Assembly (NCBI GenBank): GCA_963707965.1
Contig: CAVPRR010000007.1
Location: 682,001-746,000 of the forward strand
DNA: 64,000 nucleotides
Source of the DNA: VRUE01 sp963707965
GTDB lineage: Bacteria > Actinomycetota > Thermoleophilia > Solirubrobacterales > 70-9
Reading direction: 5' to 3'
Shown here: piece after piece, positions 16,215 through 24,726 of the stretch
How positions within the stretch are numbered: the first letter of the stretch is position 1
How the letters are laid out: each line of letters opens with the position of its first letter
Program-made: the position numbers and the translations under genes
Notes under the pieces: model-generated
What the model was told of the DNA's origin: nothing
Database searches by the model: none
Seen by the model: the letters and a program-made list of their open reading frames with translations, nothing else

Positions 16215-17427
16215 GGCGCCAGGCCAGATGCCCGAGGCGGGGACCGACGTCGCTGAGACACAGACCGAGGTCATGACGATCAACATCGGGCCGCACCACC
16301 CGGCCACCCACGGGGTGCTGCGGCTGGTCGTCGACCTCGAAGGCGAGGTCGTGCGGGACCTCAGGCCCGTGATCGGCTACGTCCACACCGGGATCGAAAA
16401 GTCCTGCGAGGACAAGAGCTACTGGAAGGTCATCCCCTTCGTGGAGAGGATGGACTACGTCTCCTACTTCTTCCAGATGGAGGCCTACTGCGGCGCGGTC
16501 GAGCGGCTGGTCGGGCTGGAGATCCCACCCCGCGCCCGCTACCTGCGGACGCTCTTCCTCGAGCTGAACCGGATCCACTCCCACCTGGTGTGGCTGGGAA
16601 CGACGGCGCTCGACCTCGGCGCCATCTCGATGCTCTGGTACTGCTTTCGCGAGCGCGACAAGATCCTCGACCTGTTCGAAATGGCGACCGGTCAGCGGAT
16701 GCACACCCGCTACTTCCAGGTCGGCGGGGTGATCGAGGACATTCCGCTCGGCTTCGAGGCGAAGCTGCGCGAGTTCATCGCCGACATGCCGGTGCGGGTG
16801 GGCCAGTACGAAGCGCTCCTCGACCGCAACGAGATCTTCCTCTCGCGGACCAAGGGAGTCGGGATCGTGTCGCGCGAGCGGCTGCTCGACCTCGGAGTCA
16901 CCGGCCCGCTGCTGCGCGCCGCCGGCGAGCCGTGGGACCTACGCAAGGCGTTCGACTACCTCGCCTATCCGGAGATGGAGTTCAAGATCCCGGTCGGCAC
17001 GGTCGGCGACGGCTACGACCGCTACCGGGTGCGGCTGGCGGAGATGGTCGAGTCGGTTCGGATCGTCGAGCAGGCGCTCGACGGGCTGCCCGAAGGGCCC
17101 TACATCGCCGACGACCGCAAGTACGTGCTGCCGCCGCGCTCGGAGCTCTCGACCTCGATGGAGTCCCTGATCCACCACTTCAAGCTGGTCACCGAGGGCT
17201 TCCGGGTGCCGGCCGGCGAGGTCTACTACTCGATCGAGAGCCCGCGCGGCGAGCTGGGCTGCTTCGTGGTCGCCGATGGCTCCTCGAAGCCGGCGCGCGT
17301 CCACTTCCGCGACCCGTCCTTCGTCAACCTGCAGTCCTTCCGCGACATGGCGGTCGACAGCTACGTGGCCGACATGATCGCCAGCCTCGGGATGCTGGAC
17401 CCGATCCTGGGTGGGGTGGATCGATGA
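16207..17427 (+). CDS. nuoD: NADH-quinone oxidoreductase subunit D
   Basis: A 406-residue 49-kDa subunit that forms most of the quinone-binding cavity with nuoB. Signatures: NIGPHHPATHGVLRLV near residue 23 (quinone-site histidine and the loop around it), GYVHTGIEKSCEDKSYWKV, RMDYVSYFFQ, and the C-terminal DPSFVNLQSFRDM. The protein is not fused to nuoC, unlike in E. coli. The start at 16207 lies inside nuoC, and the stop shares ATGA with nuoE. Confidence 0.97.
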   Translation: MAEAPGQMPEAGTDVAETQTEVMTINIGPHHPATHGVLRLVVDLEGEVVRDLRPVIGYVHTGIEKSCEDKSYWKVIPFVERMDYVSYFFQMEAYCGAVERLVGLEIPPRARYLRTLFLELNRIHSHLVWLGTTALDLGAISMLWYCFRERDKILDLFEMATGQRMHTRYFQVGGVIEDIPLGFEAKLREFIADMPVRVGQYEALLDRNEIFLSRTKGVGIVSRERLLDLGVTGPLLRAAGEPWDLRKAFDYLAYPEMEFKIPVGTVGDGYDRYRVRLAEMVESVRIVEQALDGLPEGPYIADDRKYVLPPRSELSTSMESLIHHFKLVTEGFRVPAGEVYYSIESPRGELGCFVVADGSSKPARVHFRDPSFVNLQSFRDMAVDSYVADMIASLGMLDPILGGVDR

Positions 17428-18119
17428 GCCGCCTGCCCGTCGACGCCGCCCTTACCGAGGGGCGGGTGCCGGACCGCTCCCCGGAGGAGATTCCCGAGCT
17501 GCACGAGGTGAACTGCCCGGCGGAGCTGCGTGAGCACATCGAGGAGGCGATGGGCCGGTATCCCGATCGCAAATCGGCCTCCCTTCCAGCGCTGTGGGCG
17601 GTGCAGCGGCGCTACGGCTGGTGCACACCGGACGGAATCCGCCAGGCGGCTGCGGTGATGCGGGTGACGCCCGCCTACCTGGAATCGGTCGCCAGCTTCT
17701 ACGACCTCTTCCACACCGAGCCGGTCGGCACCCACAAGGTCGCCGTCTGCACCAACATCAGCTGCTGGATGCGGGGCGGCGACGAGCTGCTCGAGGCCTT
17801 CTGCGAGGCGACCGGCTGCGACCCCGAGGAGGCGCGCCACGGCGTCACCTCCCAGGATGGGGACGTCCACGTGACCCGGTTCGAGTGCCTGGGCGCCTGT
17901 GACCTCGCCCCGATGGCCTCGATCGACGAGCGCTACTTCGGCCCCCTGGACGCGGCCGACGCGAAGGCCGCAATCGAGCAGCTGCGGGCTGGCGAGGACG
18001 TGCTGCCCGAGAAGGCCCTGGCGAAGCGGCCGCTGGCAGGCGACACCGGATCTTCGGGGGGCGACACCGGATCTCCCGTGGGTGGGACCGGTTCTCCGGG
18101 GGGTGACTCAGATGCCTGA
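17424..18119 (+). CDS. nuoE: NADH-quinone oxidoreductase subunit E with Gly/Thr/Ser repeat tail
   Basis: A 231-residue 24-kDa subunit carrying a 2Fe-2S cluster (N1a). It shows the helical region LPALWAVQRRYGWC, the SVASFYDLFHTEPVG motif, and cluster cysteines in VCTNISC and FECLGACD. The usual domain ends near residue 195. The last 30 residues are three imperfect GDTGSSGG-like repeats encoded by tandem 21-24 bp units (about 18040-18110), an unusual flexible tail. The ATG overlaps the nuoD stop by 4 bp, and the 3' end overlaps nuoF by 8 bp. Confidence 0.96.
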   Translation: MSRLPVDAALTEGRVPDRSPEEIPELHEVNCPAELREHIEEAMGRYPDRKSASLPALWAVQRRYGWCTPDGIRQAAAVMRVTPAYLESVASFYDLFHTEPVGTHKVAVCTNISCWMRGGDELLEAFCEATGCDPEEARHGVTSQDGDVHVTRFECLGACDLAPMASIDERYFGPLDAADAKAAIEQLRAGEDVLPEKALAKRPLAGDTGSSGGDTGSPVGGTGSPGGDSDA

Positions 18120-19434
18120 GACGCGAGTGCTCCTCGAGCACGCCGAGGACCCCAAGCTGCGCACGCTCGCCGGCTACCGGGGCTACGGCGGCTACGGGAC
18201 CCTCGAGAAGGCCTACCGGGAGCTGGAACCCGACGAGGTGCTGAAGGAGCTCGAAGACTCCGGCCTGCGCGGCCGCGGCGGCGCCGGCTTCGCGATGGGG
18301 AAAAAGGCCTCCTTCCTGCCCCGCGGCGACATGCAGAAGTACCTCTGCTGCAACGCGGACGAGTCCGAGCCGGGCGCCTTCAAGGACCGCGAGCTGATGA
18401 TGCGCAACCCGCACCAGCTGATCGAGGGGATCGCGATCGCGGCACTCGCCGCCGACGCCACCCTCGCCTTCATCTTCATCCGCGGCGAGTACGACCTGCA
18501 GGCCGACATCCTCGACGCCGCCGTGGCCGAGGCCTACGAGGCCGGCTATCTCGGCAGCAACATCCTCGGCAGCCGCCGCAACCTGGAGCTGGTCGTCCAC
18601 CGCGGCGCCGGCGCCTACATCTGCGGCGAGGAGACGGCGCTGCTCGACTCGCTCGAGGGCAAGCGCGGCAACCCGCGGCTGAAGCCCCCGTTCCCGGCCG
18701 TGCAGGGGCTCTACGGCGGCCCGACCCTGATCAACAACGTCGAGACGCTCTCCAACGTGCCGCGAATCGTCGCCCGCGGGGCGGAGTGGTTCCGGGGCTT
18801 CGGCACCGAGCAGTCGCCGGGCACCAAGGTCGTCTCGGTCTCGGGCTGCGTGCGGCGGCCGGGCAACTACGAGGTCGAGCTGGGCGTGCCGATCCGCGAA
18901 CTGATCTATGACCTGGCCGGCGGCCCGCTGGAGGGGCGCGAGGTGAAGGCCTTCTACCCCGGCGGCTCCTCCTCGCCGGTGCTCACCCCGGCCGAGCTGG
19001 ACCTCCCCTACAGCTTCGAGGCGATGGCGGAGGCGCGATCGATGCTCGGCTCGGGCTCGATCATCGTCGCCGACGACTCGATCTCGATCCCCCACATGGC
19101 GCTGCGCACGGCGCGCTTCTACCACCACGAGTCGTGCGGTAAGTGCACCCCCTGCCGCGAGGGCACCAACTGGACGGTGAAGATGCTCGAGCGCGTGGTG
19201 CGCGGGGAGGCGACGCCGATGGACCTCGACATCATCGTTTCGGTCCAGCAGAACATCATGGGCCACTGCCTCTGCGTGCTCGGCGACGCGATGGCGATGC
19301 CGGTCTCGGCGATGGTCCACAAGTTCCGCGACGAGTTCGAAGAGGTGATCGCGTCTGCCGGATCGCCGCCCGAGGAGCCTCAGCCGATCGCCATCGTGCA
19401 GGGCGCCCCCGAGACCCTGGGAGCCTCGGCATGA
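18112..19434 (+). CDS. nuoF: NADH-quinone oxidoreductase subunit F
   Basis: A 440-residue 51-kDa subunit binding NADH, FMN and cluster N3. Motifs: GLRGRGGAGFAMGKK (NADH site), CNADESEPGAFKDRE (FMN), GAYICGEETALLDSLEG, and N3 ligands ESCGKCTPCREGT plus the last cysteine in GHCLCVLGD. The length is typical. The ATG at 18112 lies within the end of nuoE. A 12-codon frame (MSAQPAK...) overlaps its stop by 4 bp before the nuoG start; it is probably only a translational bridge. Confidence 0.97.
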   Translation: MPETRVLLEHAEDPKLRTLAGYRGYGGYGTLEKAYRELEPDEVLKELEDSGLRGRGGAGFAMGKKASFLPRGDMQKYLCCNADESEPGAFKDRELMMRNPHQLIEGIAIAALAADATLAFIFIRGEYDLQADILDAAVAEAYEAGYLGSNILGSRRNLELVVHRGAGAYICGEETALLDSLEGKRGNPRLKPPFPAVQGLYGGPTLINNVETLSNVPRIVARGAEWFRGFGTEQSPGTKVVSVSGCVRRPGNYEVELGVPIRELIYDLAGGPLEGREVKAFYPGGSSSPVLTPAELDLPYSFEAMAEARSMLGSGSIIVADDSISIPHMALRTARFYHHESCGKCTPCREGTNWTVKMLERVVRGEATPMDLDIIVSVQQNIMGHCLCVLGDAMAMPVSAMVHKFRDEFEEVIASAGSPPEEPQPIAIVQGAPETLGASA

Positions 19435-19462
19435 GCGCACAGCCAGCGAAGCGCGAGGTGAC

Positions 19463-21898
19463 GTGGTGAGCAGCAAGCCGATCACCCTGATCATCGACGG
19501 GCGCGAGGTCGAGGCCCGCGAGGGCGAGATGCTCCACGACGCCGCCAAGCGGGGTGACGTCGAGATCCCGGTCTTCTGCTACGAGCCAAAGCTCGGCGAC
19601 CCGGTCGGCGCCTGTCGCATGTGCCTGGTGGAGATCGAGGGGATCCCCAAACTGCAGACCTCGTGCTCGACCCCGGTCCGCGACGGGATGGTCGTCCACA
19701 CCCGGACCGACGAGGTCAAGAGCGCACAGAACGCCGTGGTCGAGTTCCTGCTCGTCAACCACCCGCTCGACTGCCCCGTCTGCGACAAGGGCGGCGAGTG
19801 CCCGCTGCAGGACATCTCGATGGGCTGGGGGCCCGGTAAGAGCCGTGTCACCGACCCCAAGCGCCACTTCGAGAAGCCGCTGCCGCTCAGCCCGCTGGTG
19901 GCGATCGACCGCGAGCGCTGCATCCTCTGCTACCGCTGCGTCCGCTTCAGCCAGGAGGTCTCCGAGGACGCCCAGCTGCAGCTGCTGGAGCGCGGCGACC
20001 GCACCTACGTCGGGACCTTCGACGACCGCCCCTACATCGCCCCCTTCCACGGCAACATCACCGACCTCTGCCCGGTGGGGGCGCTGACGAACTACACCTA
20101 CCGGTTCCGCGCCCGGCCCTGGGACATCGAGCAGGCGGGCTCGGTCTGCACGCTGTGCCCGAGCCAGTGCAACGTCAGCTTCACGGTGCGCGACGAGCAG
20201 GTGAAACGGGTCATCGCCCGCGACAACCCGGAGGTCGACGACGGCTGGCTCTGCGACCGCGGGCGCTACGGGTTCAGCATGTTCGCCGCCGAGGAGCGGA
20301 TCGACGGGCCGCGCTTGAAGGGCGGCGCCGCGACAGATTGGGAGACCGCGATCGCGAAGGCGGCCGAGGGCCTCAAGGCCGCCGGGGCGGCGAGCGCGGC
20401 AATCGTCGGCGACGCCTCCAACGAGGAGGGCTACCTGATCCAGCGCATCATGCGCGAGGCGCTCGGCTCGCCGAACGTCGACTCATGCGCCGCCGAAGGG
20501 CCGCGGCGCGAGACCCTCCTCCGCCTGGCCGACCCGAAGCTGTCGGCGCGCGTGCGCGACATCGATCAGGCCGACCTGGTCCTCGTCCTCGGCACCGATC
20601 CGCTGCACAGCTCGCCGATCCTCGACCTCCGGATCCGCAAGGCGATGCGCCGCAGCGGCACCCGGCTGGCGCTGGCGACGGACCGCCCAACGGCGCTTGA
20701 CGGCGGCGCGGTCGTGGCCACCAGGTACAAGCCGGGGGGAGCGGCCGACTTCCTCGAGGAATTGAGCGAGGCGCTGGAGTCGAACGCCGACAACCAGGCA
20801 TCCCCGATCGCGGAGGCCGCCCGCGACGCCGAGAAGATCGTGATCGTCTGGGGCGAGCAGCTGACCCAGCCAAGCGCCAGCGCGGTCGACTGGCTGGCCG
20901 TGATCTCCGGCCCCCTCAACCTCTCCGAGCGGGAGGGCTCCGGGCTCCTGGAGGTGCCCGCGACCGCCAACGCCCGCGGCCTGCGCGAGGCCGGCTGCCT
21001 GCCCGACGCCGGACCCGGCCTGGCGGAGGCGGATCGAGGCCGGGGGACCCGGACGATGCCCGCGGCGATCGAGCGCGGGGAGATCAAGTCCCTGGTCCTC
21101 TTCGGCGTCGACCCCCTCCGGGACTTCCCCGAGACGGAGGCATGGAAGAGCGCTCTGGCGGCCGTCGAGCACCTGGTCGTCTTCTCCACCTTCGAGAACT
21201 CGACCGCCGCGATGGCCGACGTCCTCTTCCCGCTCGAGACCCACGCCGAGAAAGACGGAACCGTCACCCATCCCGAGGGCCGGCTGCAGCGGGTCCGTCC
21301 CTCAGCCTCCCGCCCCGGCGACATCCGCCCCAACTGGGGCGTCCTCGCCGAGCTCTCCCTCGCCCTCGGCCACGACACCGGCATCTCGTCCCAGCCCTCG
21401 GCCTTCGCGGCGCTCTGCGAGGCCGTCCCCTTCTACGCCGGCCTGACCGACGCCGAGATCGGCGGCCGGGGCGTGCGCTGGCAGGACCGCGAGGCAGCGA
21501 GCGCCCTTCCGGCCCCGCCGGCAAACGAAGCCTCGGTCATGGCCGAATCCTTCACCGTCTCCGGTGAGATTCCCGACGGCCCGTTCGAGCTCGGAACCTA
21601 CCGCGACCTGTGGGCGGGCCCGATCACGGAGCTGAACCCGGCGCTGAAGTTCCTCGCGCCCCAGCAGAGGGTCGAGATCTCGGTGGCCGATGCGGAGCGG
21701 CTCGGCGTGAAGACGGGCGACAAGGCCACCGTCGCCCAGAACGGGACCAGCCTGCAGGCACGGGTGGCCGTCAGGGAACGCATGCAGGAGGGCGTCTGCT
21801 TCCTGATCGGGGGCACGGCCGAGAACAACGCGAACGCGCTCGCCGACGCCTGGCCGGGGGCCACCAAGGTCGACATCGCGAAGGTCGAGGGCCAGTGA
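19463..21898 (+). CDS. nuoG: NADH-quinone oxidoreductase subunit G
   Basis: An 811-residue 75-kDa subunit. The N-terminal iron-sulfur part carries 2Fe-2S ligands (VFCYEPKLGDPVGACRMC), the Cys/His cluster CPVCDKGGECPLQD, and N4/N5-type ligands ERCILCYRC. The molybdopterin-oxidoreductase-like part begins with an extra 4Fe-4S motif CTLCPSQC with the fourth cysteine in GWLCDRGRYG, i.e. a retained N7-type site, present in some but not all bacteria. The start is GTG at 19463 (or 19466) after a GAGG; nuoF ends 28 bp upstream. The C-terminus has a molybdopterin dinucleotide-binding-like domain (LGVKTGDKATV). Confidence 0.95.
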   Translation: MVSSKPITLIIDGREVEAREGEMLHDAAKRGDVEIPVFCYEPKLGDPVGACRMCLVEIEGIPKLQTSCSTPVRDGMVVHTRTDEVKSAQNAVVEFLLVNHPLDCPVCDKGGECPLQDISMGWGPGKSRVTDPKRHFEKPLPLSPLVAIDRERCILCYRCVRFSQEVSEDAQLQLLERGDRTYVGTFDDRPYIAPFHGNITDLCPVGALTNYTYRFRARPWDIEQAGSVCTLCPSQCNVSFTVRDEQVKRVIARDNPEVDDGWLCDRGRYGFSMFAAEERIDGPRLKGGAATDWETAIAKAAEGLKAAGAASAAIVGDASNEEGYLIQRIMREALGSPNVDSCAAEGPRRETLLRLADPKLSARVRDIDQADLVLVLGTDPLHSSPILDLRIRKAMRRSGTRLALATDRPTALDGGAVVATRYKPGGAADFLEELSEALESNADNQASPIAEAARDAEKIVIVWGEQLTQPSASAVDWLAVISGPLNLSEREGSGLLEVPATANARGLREAGCLPDAGPGLAEADRGRGTRTMPAAIERGEIKSLVLFGVDPLRDFPETEAWKSALAAVEHLVVFSTFENSTAAMADVLFPLETHAEKDGTVTHPEGRLQRVRPSASRPGDIRPNWGVLAELSLALGHDTGISSQPSAFAALCEAVPFYAGLTDAEIGGRGVRWQDREAASALPAPPANEASVMAESFTVSGEIPDGPFELGTYRDLWAGPITELNPALKFLAPQQRVEISVADAERLGVKTGDKATVAQNGTSLQARVAVRERMQEGVCFLIGGTAENNANALADAWPGATKVDIAKVEGQ

Positions 21899-22893
21899 TC
21901 CCGTTCGCCGACACCAGCTACGTCGAAGCGACCTGGGTGATGATTGTCAAGTCGCTGGTCATCTTCGCGGTGATCTTCGGGATCCTGCCGTTGATGACGG
22001 TCCTGGAGCGGAAGCTGATCGGCCGCTTCCAGCACCGCTACGGGCCCAACCGGGTCGGCCCGTTCGGGATCCTGCAGCCGCTTGCCGACGTCGGCAAGCT
22101 GCTCGGCAAGGAGGCGTTCCGCCCCGCCAACGCGATCCCGACCCTGTTCGTGCTCGGCCCGCTGCTGCCCGTCCTATCCGGTGTGCTCGCCCTGGCGATC
22201 ATCCCCTGGGGCGACGTGCAGGACGGCGTCGGCCTCTACGGAATCGACGTCCCGATCGGGATCCTCTACTTCTTCGCGGTCGGCTCGATCGCCTTCTACG
22301 GGGTGCTGCTGGGCGGTTGGGCGTCGGGCTCCAAATACAGCCTGCTGGGCGCGATGCGCGGCGCCGCGCAGCTGATCTCCTACGAGGTGGCGATGGGGCT
22401 GGCGCTGCTCGGCCCGATCATCATGGGCGGCTCGCTCTCGCTGGTCGACATCGTCCACGCGCAGGGCGCGGTCTGGTTCATCGTGCCCCAGTGCGTCGGC
22501 TTCCTGATCTTCATGCTGGCCGGCTTCGCCGAGACGAACCGCACCCCCTTCGACATGCCCGAGGCGGACGCCGAACTGGTCCAGGGCTTCATGACCGAGT
22601 ACGGCGGGATGCGCTTCGGCAGCTTCCTGCTGGTCGAGTACATGGAGATCATCGTCGTCTCCGGAATCGCCGCGGCGATCTTCCTCGGCGGCTGGATGGG
22701 CCCGGGCCCCAGCTTCCTCGACCCGATCTGGATGCTGGCCAAGATGCTCGGCCTGGTGCTGTTCTTCATCTGGGTGCGGGCGACGCTGCCGCGGCTGCGC
22801 TACGACCAGCTGATGAGCCTCGGCTGGAAGGTCCTGCTGCCGCTCGCAACTCTCAATGTGCTGGTCACCGCCGTCCTGGTGGTGGTCACATGA
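21895..22893 (+). CDS. nuoH: NADH-quinone oxidoreductase subunit H
   Basis: A 332-residue membrane subunit connecting the peripheral and membrane arms at the quinone channel. It has eight helices by hydropathy. Family hallmarks: ERKLIGRFQHRYGPNRVGP, the acidic loop AETNRTPFDMPEADAELVQG, and FMTEYGGMRFG. The start is GTG at 21895, overlapping the nuoG stop by 4 bp, which fits the tight coupling of the operon. The stop overlaps nuoI by 4 bp. Confidence 0.97.
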   Translation: MIPFADTSYVEATWVMIVKSLVIFAVIFGILPLMTVLERKLIGRFQHRYGPNRVGPFGILQPLADVGKLLGKEAFRPANAIPTLFVLGPLLPVLSGVLALAIIPWGDVQDGVGLYGIDVPIGILYFFAVGSIAFYGVLLGGWASGSKYSLLGAMRGAAQLISYEVAMGLALLGPIIMGGSLSLVDIVHAQGAVWFIVPQCVGFLIFMLAGFAETNRTPFDMPEADAELVQGFMTEYGGMRFGSFLLVEYMEIIVVSGIAAAIFLGGWMGPGPSFLDPIWMLAKMLGLVLFFIWVRATLPRLRYDQLMSLGWKVLLPLATLNVLVTAVLVVVT

Positions 22894-23435
22894 GCGAGCG
22901 CTTCCCCTACCTGAGCGACGACAGCGTGGTCGAGGTGCAGCGTGGGCCCGAGCCGGGTGGGGTCGCCGGCGCCTACCGGGCCTTCGGCGAGACGCTGCGC
23001 GGCCTGAAGACGACGATGGCGCGGCTGATCGAGGGCCCGCTCACGATCCAGTACCCGGAGGAGAAGACCCCCGTCTACCCGCGCTTCCGCGGCCGGCACA
23101 AGCTGCACCGCTTCGAGGACACCGGGCTCGAGAAGTGCGTCGGCTGCTCGCTGTGCGCCGCCGCCTGCCCGTCGGACTGCATCCGCGTCGTCGCCGCGGA
23201 GAACGTCCCGGGCGAGCGGGTCTCGGCCGGGGAGCGCTTCGCCGCGGTCTACGAGATCAACCTCTCGCGCTGCATCTTCTGCGGCTACTGCGAGATCGCC
23301 TGCCCGTTCGACGCGATCACGATGGGCCATGACTACGAGATGGCCGATTACGACCGCGAGAACCTGATCTTCACCAAGGAGATGCTGCTCGCCGAGCCGC
23401 TGGAGCGGGCGCCGCTGAAAATGGAGGGCGAGTGA
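22890..23435 (+). CDS. nuoI: NADH-quinone oxidoreductase subunit I
   Basis: A 181-residue ferredoxin-like subunit with two 4Fe-4S clusters (N6a/N6b), passing electrons to N2. The two cysteine sets are complete: CVGCSLCAAACPSDC and CIFCGYCEIACPFDA. The N-terminal YPEEKTPVYPRFRGRHKLHR is typical. It is the last gene of the peripheral-arm block; the next gene on this strand, nuoJ, begins about 380 bp later because an antisense DUF4242 gene intervenes. Confidence 0.97.
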   Translation: MSERFPYLSDDSVVEVQRGPEPGGVAGAYRAFGETLRGLKTTMARLIEGPLTIQYPEEKTPVYPRFRGRHKLHRFEDTGLEKCVGCSLCAAACPSDCIRVVAAENVPGERVSAGERFAAVYEINLSRCIFCGYCEIACPFDAITMGHDYEMADYDRENLIFTKEMLLAEPLERAPLKMEGE

Positions 23436-23443
23436 GCGTCGGG

Positions 23444-23728
23444 CTACTCCGGATCTGGCCGAACGAGCACCGTGTCGGCGACGGCGATCACCTCGTCGAC
23501 CGGCAGGTCAGCCCGGTCGGCGTGTTCCCGGATCGCCTCAGGGCTGGTGGCCTGGTAGACGCAGACCGTGCCGACCGAACCTCCGCCCTCGTCGAGGACG
23601 TAGCTGCGGATCCAGCGGATGTCGTCGGACATCTGCTCGTCTCCGATCTGCCGAGAGCGCTCGGCGGCTTTCTCGAGGTCGCTTCCGGACTTCCAGCCGC
23701 TCCGGCGCAGAATCACGTACGTGTCCAT
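23444..23728 (-). CDS. DUF4242 family protein, antisense within the nuo operon
   Basis: A 94-residue protein beginning MDTYVILRRSGWKSGSDLE, with IRWIRSYVLDEGGGSVGTVCVYQATSPE and a final PVDEVIAVADTVLVRPDPE. This matches the small DUF4242 ferredoxin-fold proteins (SCO4226-like; one structure was reported to bind nickel), but the biological role is unknown. The start at 23728 is strong: GGAGG lies 5-6 bp upstream. It lies between nuoI and nuoJ on the opposite strand, its stop 8 bp from the nuoI stop, so transcription of nuoJ-N must read through it antisense or start from a separate promoter. It looks like an insertion into an otherwise canonical operon. Confidence 0.88.
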   Translation of the reverse strand: MDTYVILRRSGWKSGSDLEKAAERSRQIGDEQMSDDIRWIRSYVLDEGGGSVGTVCVYQATSPEAIREHADRADLPVDEVIAVADTVLVRPDPE

Positions 23729-23815
23729 GGGGCCTCCGTTCTTCCAGCTTTGGTGAGCGATTCCATCCAACCACCCGCTGGACGGGCAGTCAATCGGCCT
23801 CGGAGGGGCGAGTAG

Positions 23816-24430
23816 ATGGAAGCGATCCTGTTCTTCCTGGCGGCGATCGGCGCCCTCGGGGGTGCGATCGGCGTAATCGCCCTGCGCAACCCCTTCTACA
23901 GCGTGCTGGCGCTGATCGTCCACCTCTTCTCGCTCGCCGTCCTCTTCCTGCTGCTCAGCTCGGCCTTCGTCGCGGCCGCCCAGGTCGTCGTCTACGCCGG
24001 CGCGGTGATGGTCCTCTATGTCTTCGTCGTCGCCTACATCGGCGGCGGCGAGGAGTCGGCCTGGGAGCCGATTCCCGGCCAGCGCTTCCTCGCCCCGCTG
24101 CTCGGCGCGGCCCTCTTCGTCGAGCTCGCGATCGCGGTGCTCGGCTCCTCGCTCGCGGCGCTCGGCACCGACGGGCCGCGGGTCGAGGCGGGCTTCGGAG
24201 ACCCGGCCGCGATCGGCTACCTGCTGCTCGAAAAGTTCCTCGTCCCCTTCGAGGCCTCCTCCATCCTCCTTCTGCTGGCTGCCGTGGGGGCGGTGGTGCT
24301 CGCCAGCAAGCAGCGCACGTTGAGCGGCACCGCCAACGAGGGCGCGTCAGCAGCAACCTCGGCGGGAACTCCCCGCGAACGCGGGCCCGCCGAGGTTGCT
24401 GCTGACGCGCCGACGGGAGGCCACGCATGA
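23816..24430 (+). CDS. nuoJ: NADH-quinone oxidoreductase subunit J
   Basis: A 204-residue membrane subunit with five helices. Family region: RNPFYSVLALIVHLFSLAVLF (residues about 25-45) and AAAQVVVYAGAVMVLYVFVV with the conserved pi-bulge helix region. The protein ends normally near LASKQRTL (about residue 166); the remaining residues (EGASAATSAGTPRERGPAEV and on) come from a 26 bp perfect inverted repeat inside the coding sequence. The ATG at 23816 has GGAGGGG upstream. It overlaps nuoK by 4 bp. Confidence 0.95.
   Translation: MEAILFFLAAIGALGGAIGVIALRNPFYSVLALIVHLFSLAVLFLLLSSAFVAAAQVVVYAGAVMVLYVFVVAYIGGGEESAWEPIPGQRFLAPLLGAALFVELAIAVLGSSLAALGTDGPRVEAGFGDPAAIGYLLLEKFLVPFEASSILLLLAAVGAVVLASKQRTLSGTANEGASAATSAGTPRERGPAEVAADAPTGGHA
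24341..24411 (+). repeat. Perfect 26 bp inverted repeat inside the 3' end of nuoJ
   Basis: The left arm 24341-24366 (GGCGCGTCAGCAG, then CAACCTCGGCGGG) is exactly reverse-complementary to 24386-24411. The 19 bp loop itself contains a small CCGCG/CGCGG hairpin. The whole element is in frame and ends 16 bp before the nuoK start, so it may act as a structured mRNA segment controlling nuoK translation, or be an inserted palindromic element tolerated at the protein end. Confidence 0.9.
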
Positions 24431-24726
24431 GCGTCGAGTGGTACATCGTCCTCTCGAGCCTGCTCTTCGCGGTCGGCGCGATGGGCATCCTGATCCGCCG
24501 CAGCCCGGTCGTGATCCTGCTCTGCCTGGAGCTGATGCTGAACGCCGGCAACCTCGCGCTGGTCGCCTTCAGCCGCATGGTCGGCAACCAGGAGGGGCAG
24601 GTGTTCGCGCTGGTCGTGATGGTGGTCGCCGCCTGCGAGGTCGTCGTCGGCCTCGGCCTGATCGTGGCGATCTTCCGCCGCCGTCTGCCGCTCAACGTCG
24701 ATGAGCTGAGGGAGCTGCGCGGATGA
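24427..24726 (+). CDS. nuoK: NADH-quinone oxidoreductase subunit K
   Basis: A 99-residue, three-helix membrane subunit. It contains LLCLELMLNAGNLALVAFSR with the glutamate of the second helix used in proton transfer, and VVAACEVVVGLGLIVAIFRR with the second conserved glutamate. The length is exactly family-typical. The ATG overlaps the nuoJ stop and its own stop overlaps nuoL, 4 bp each. Confidence 0.97.
   Translation: MSVEWYIVLSSLLFAVGAMGILIRRSPVVILLCLELMLNAGNLALVAFSRMVGNQEGQVFALVVMVVAACEVVVGLGLIVAIFRRRLPLNVDELRELRG

Noticed and set aside
19432..19470. 12-codon gene between nuoF and nuoG (MSAQPAK...)
   Set aside because: Overlaps the nuoF stop by 4 bp and the nuoG start, too short to support; more likely a coupling bridge that keeps ribosomes moving into nuoG.
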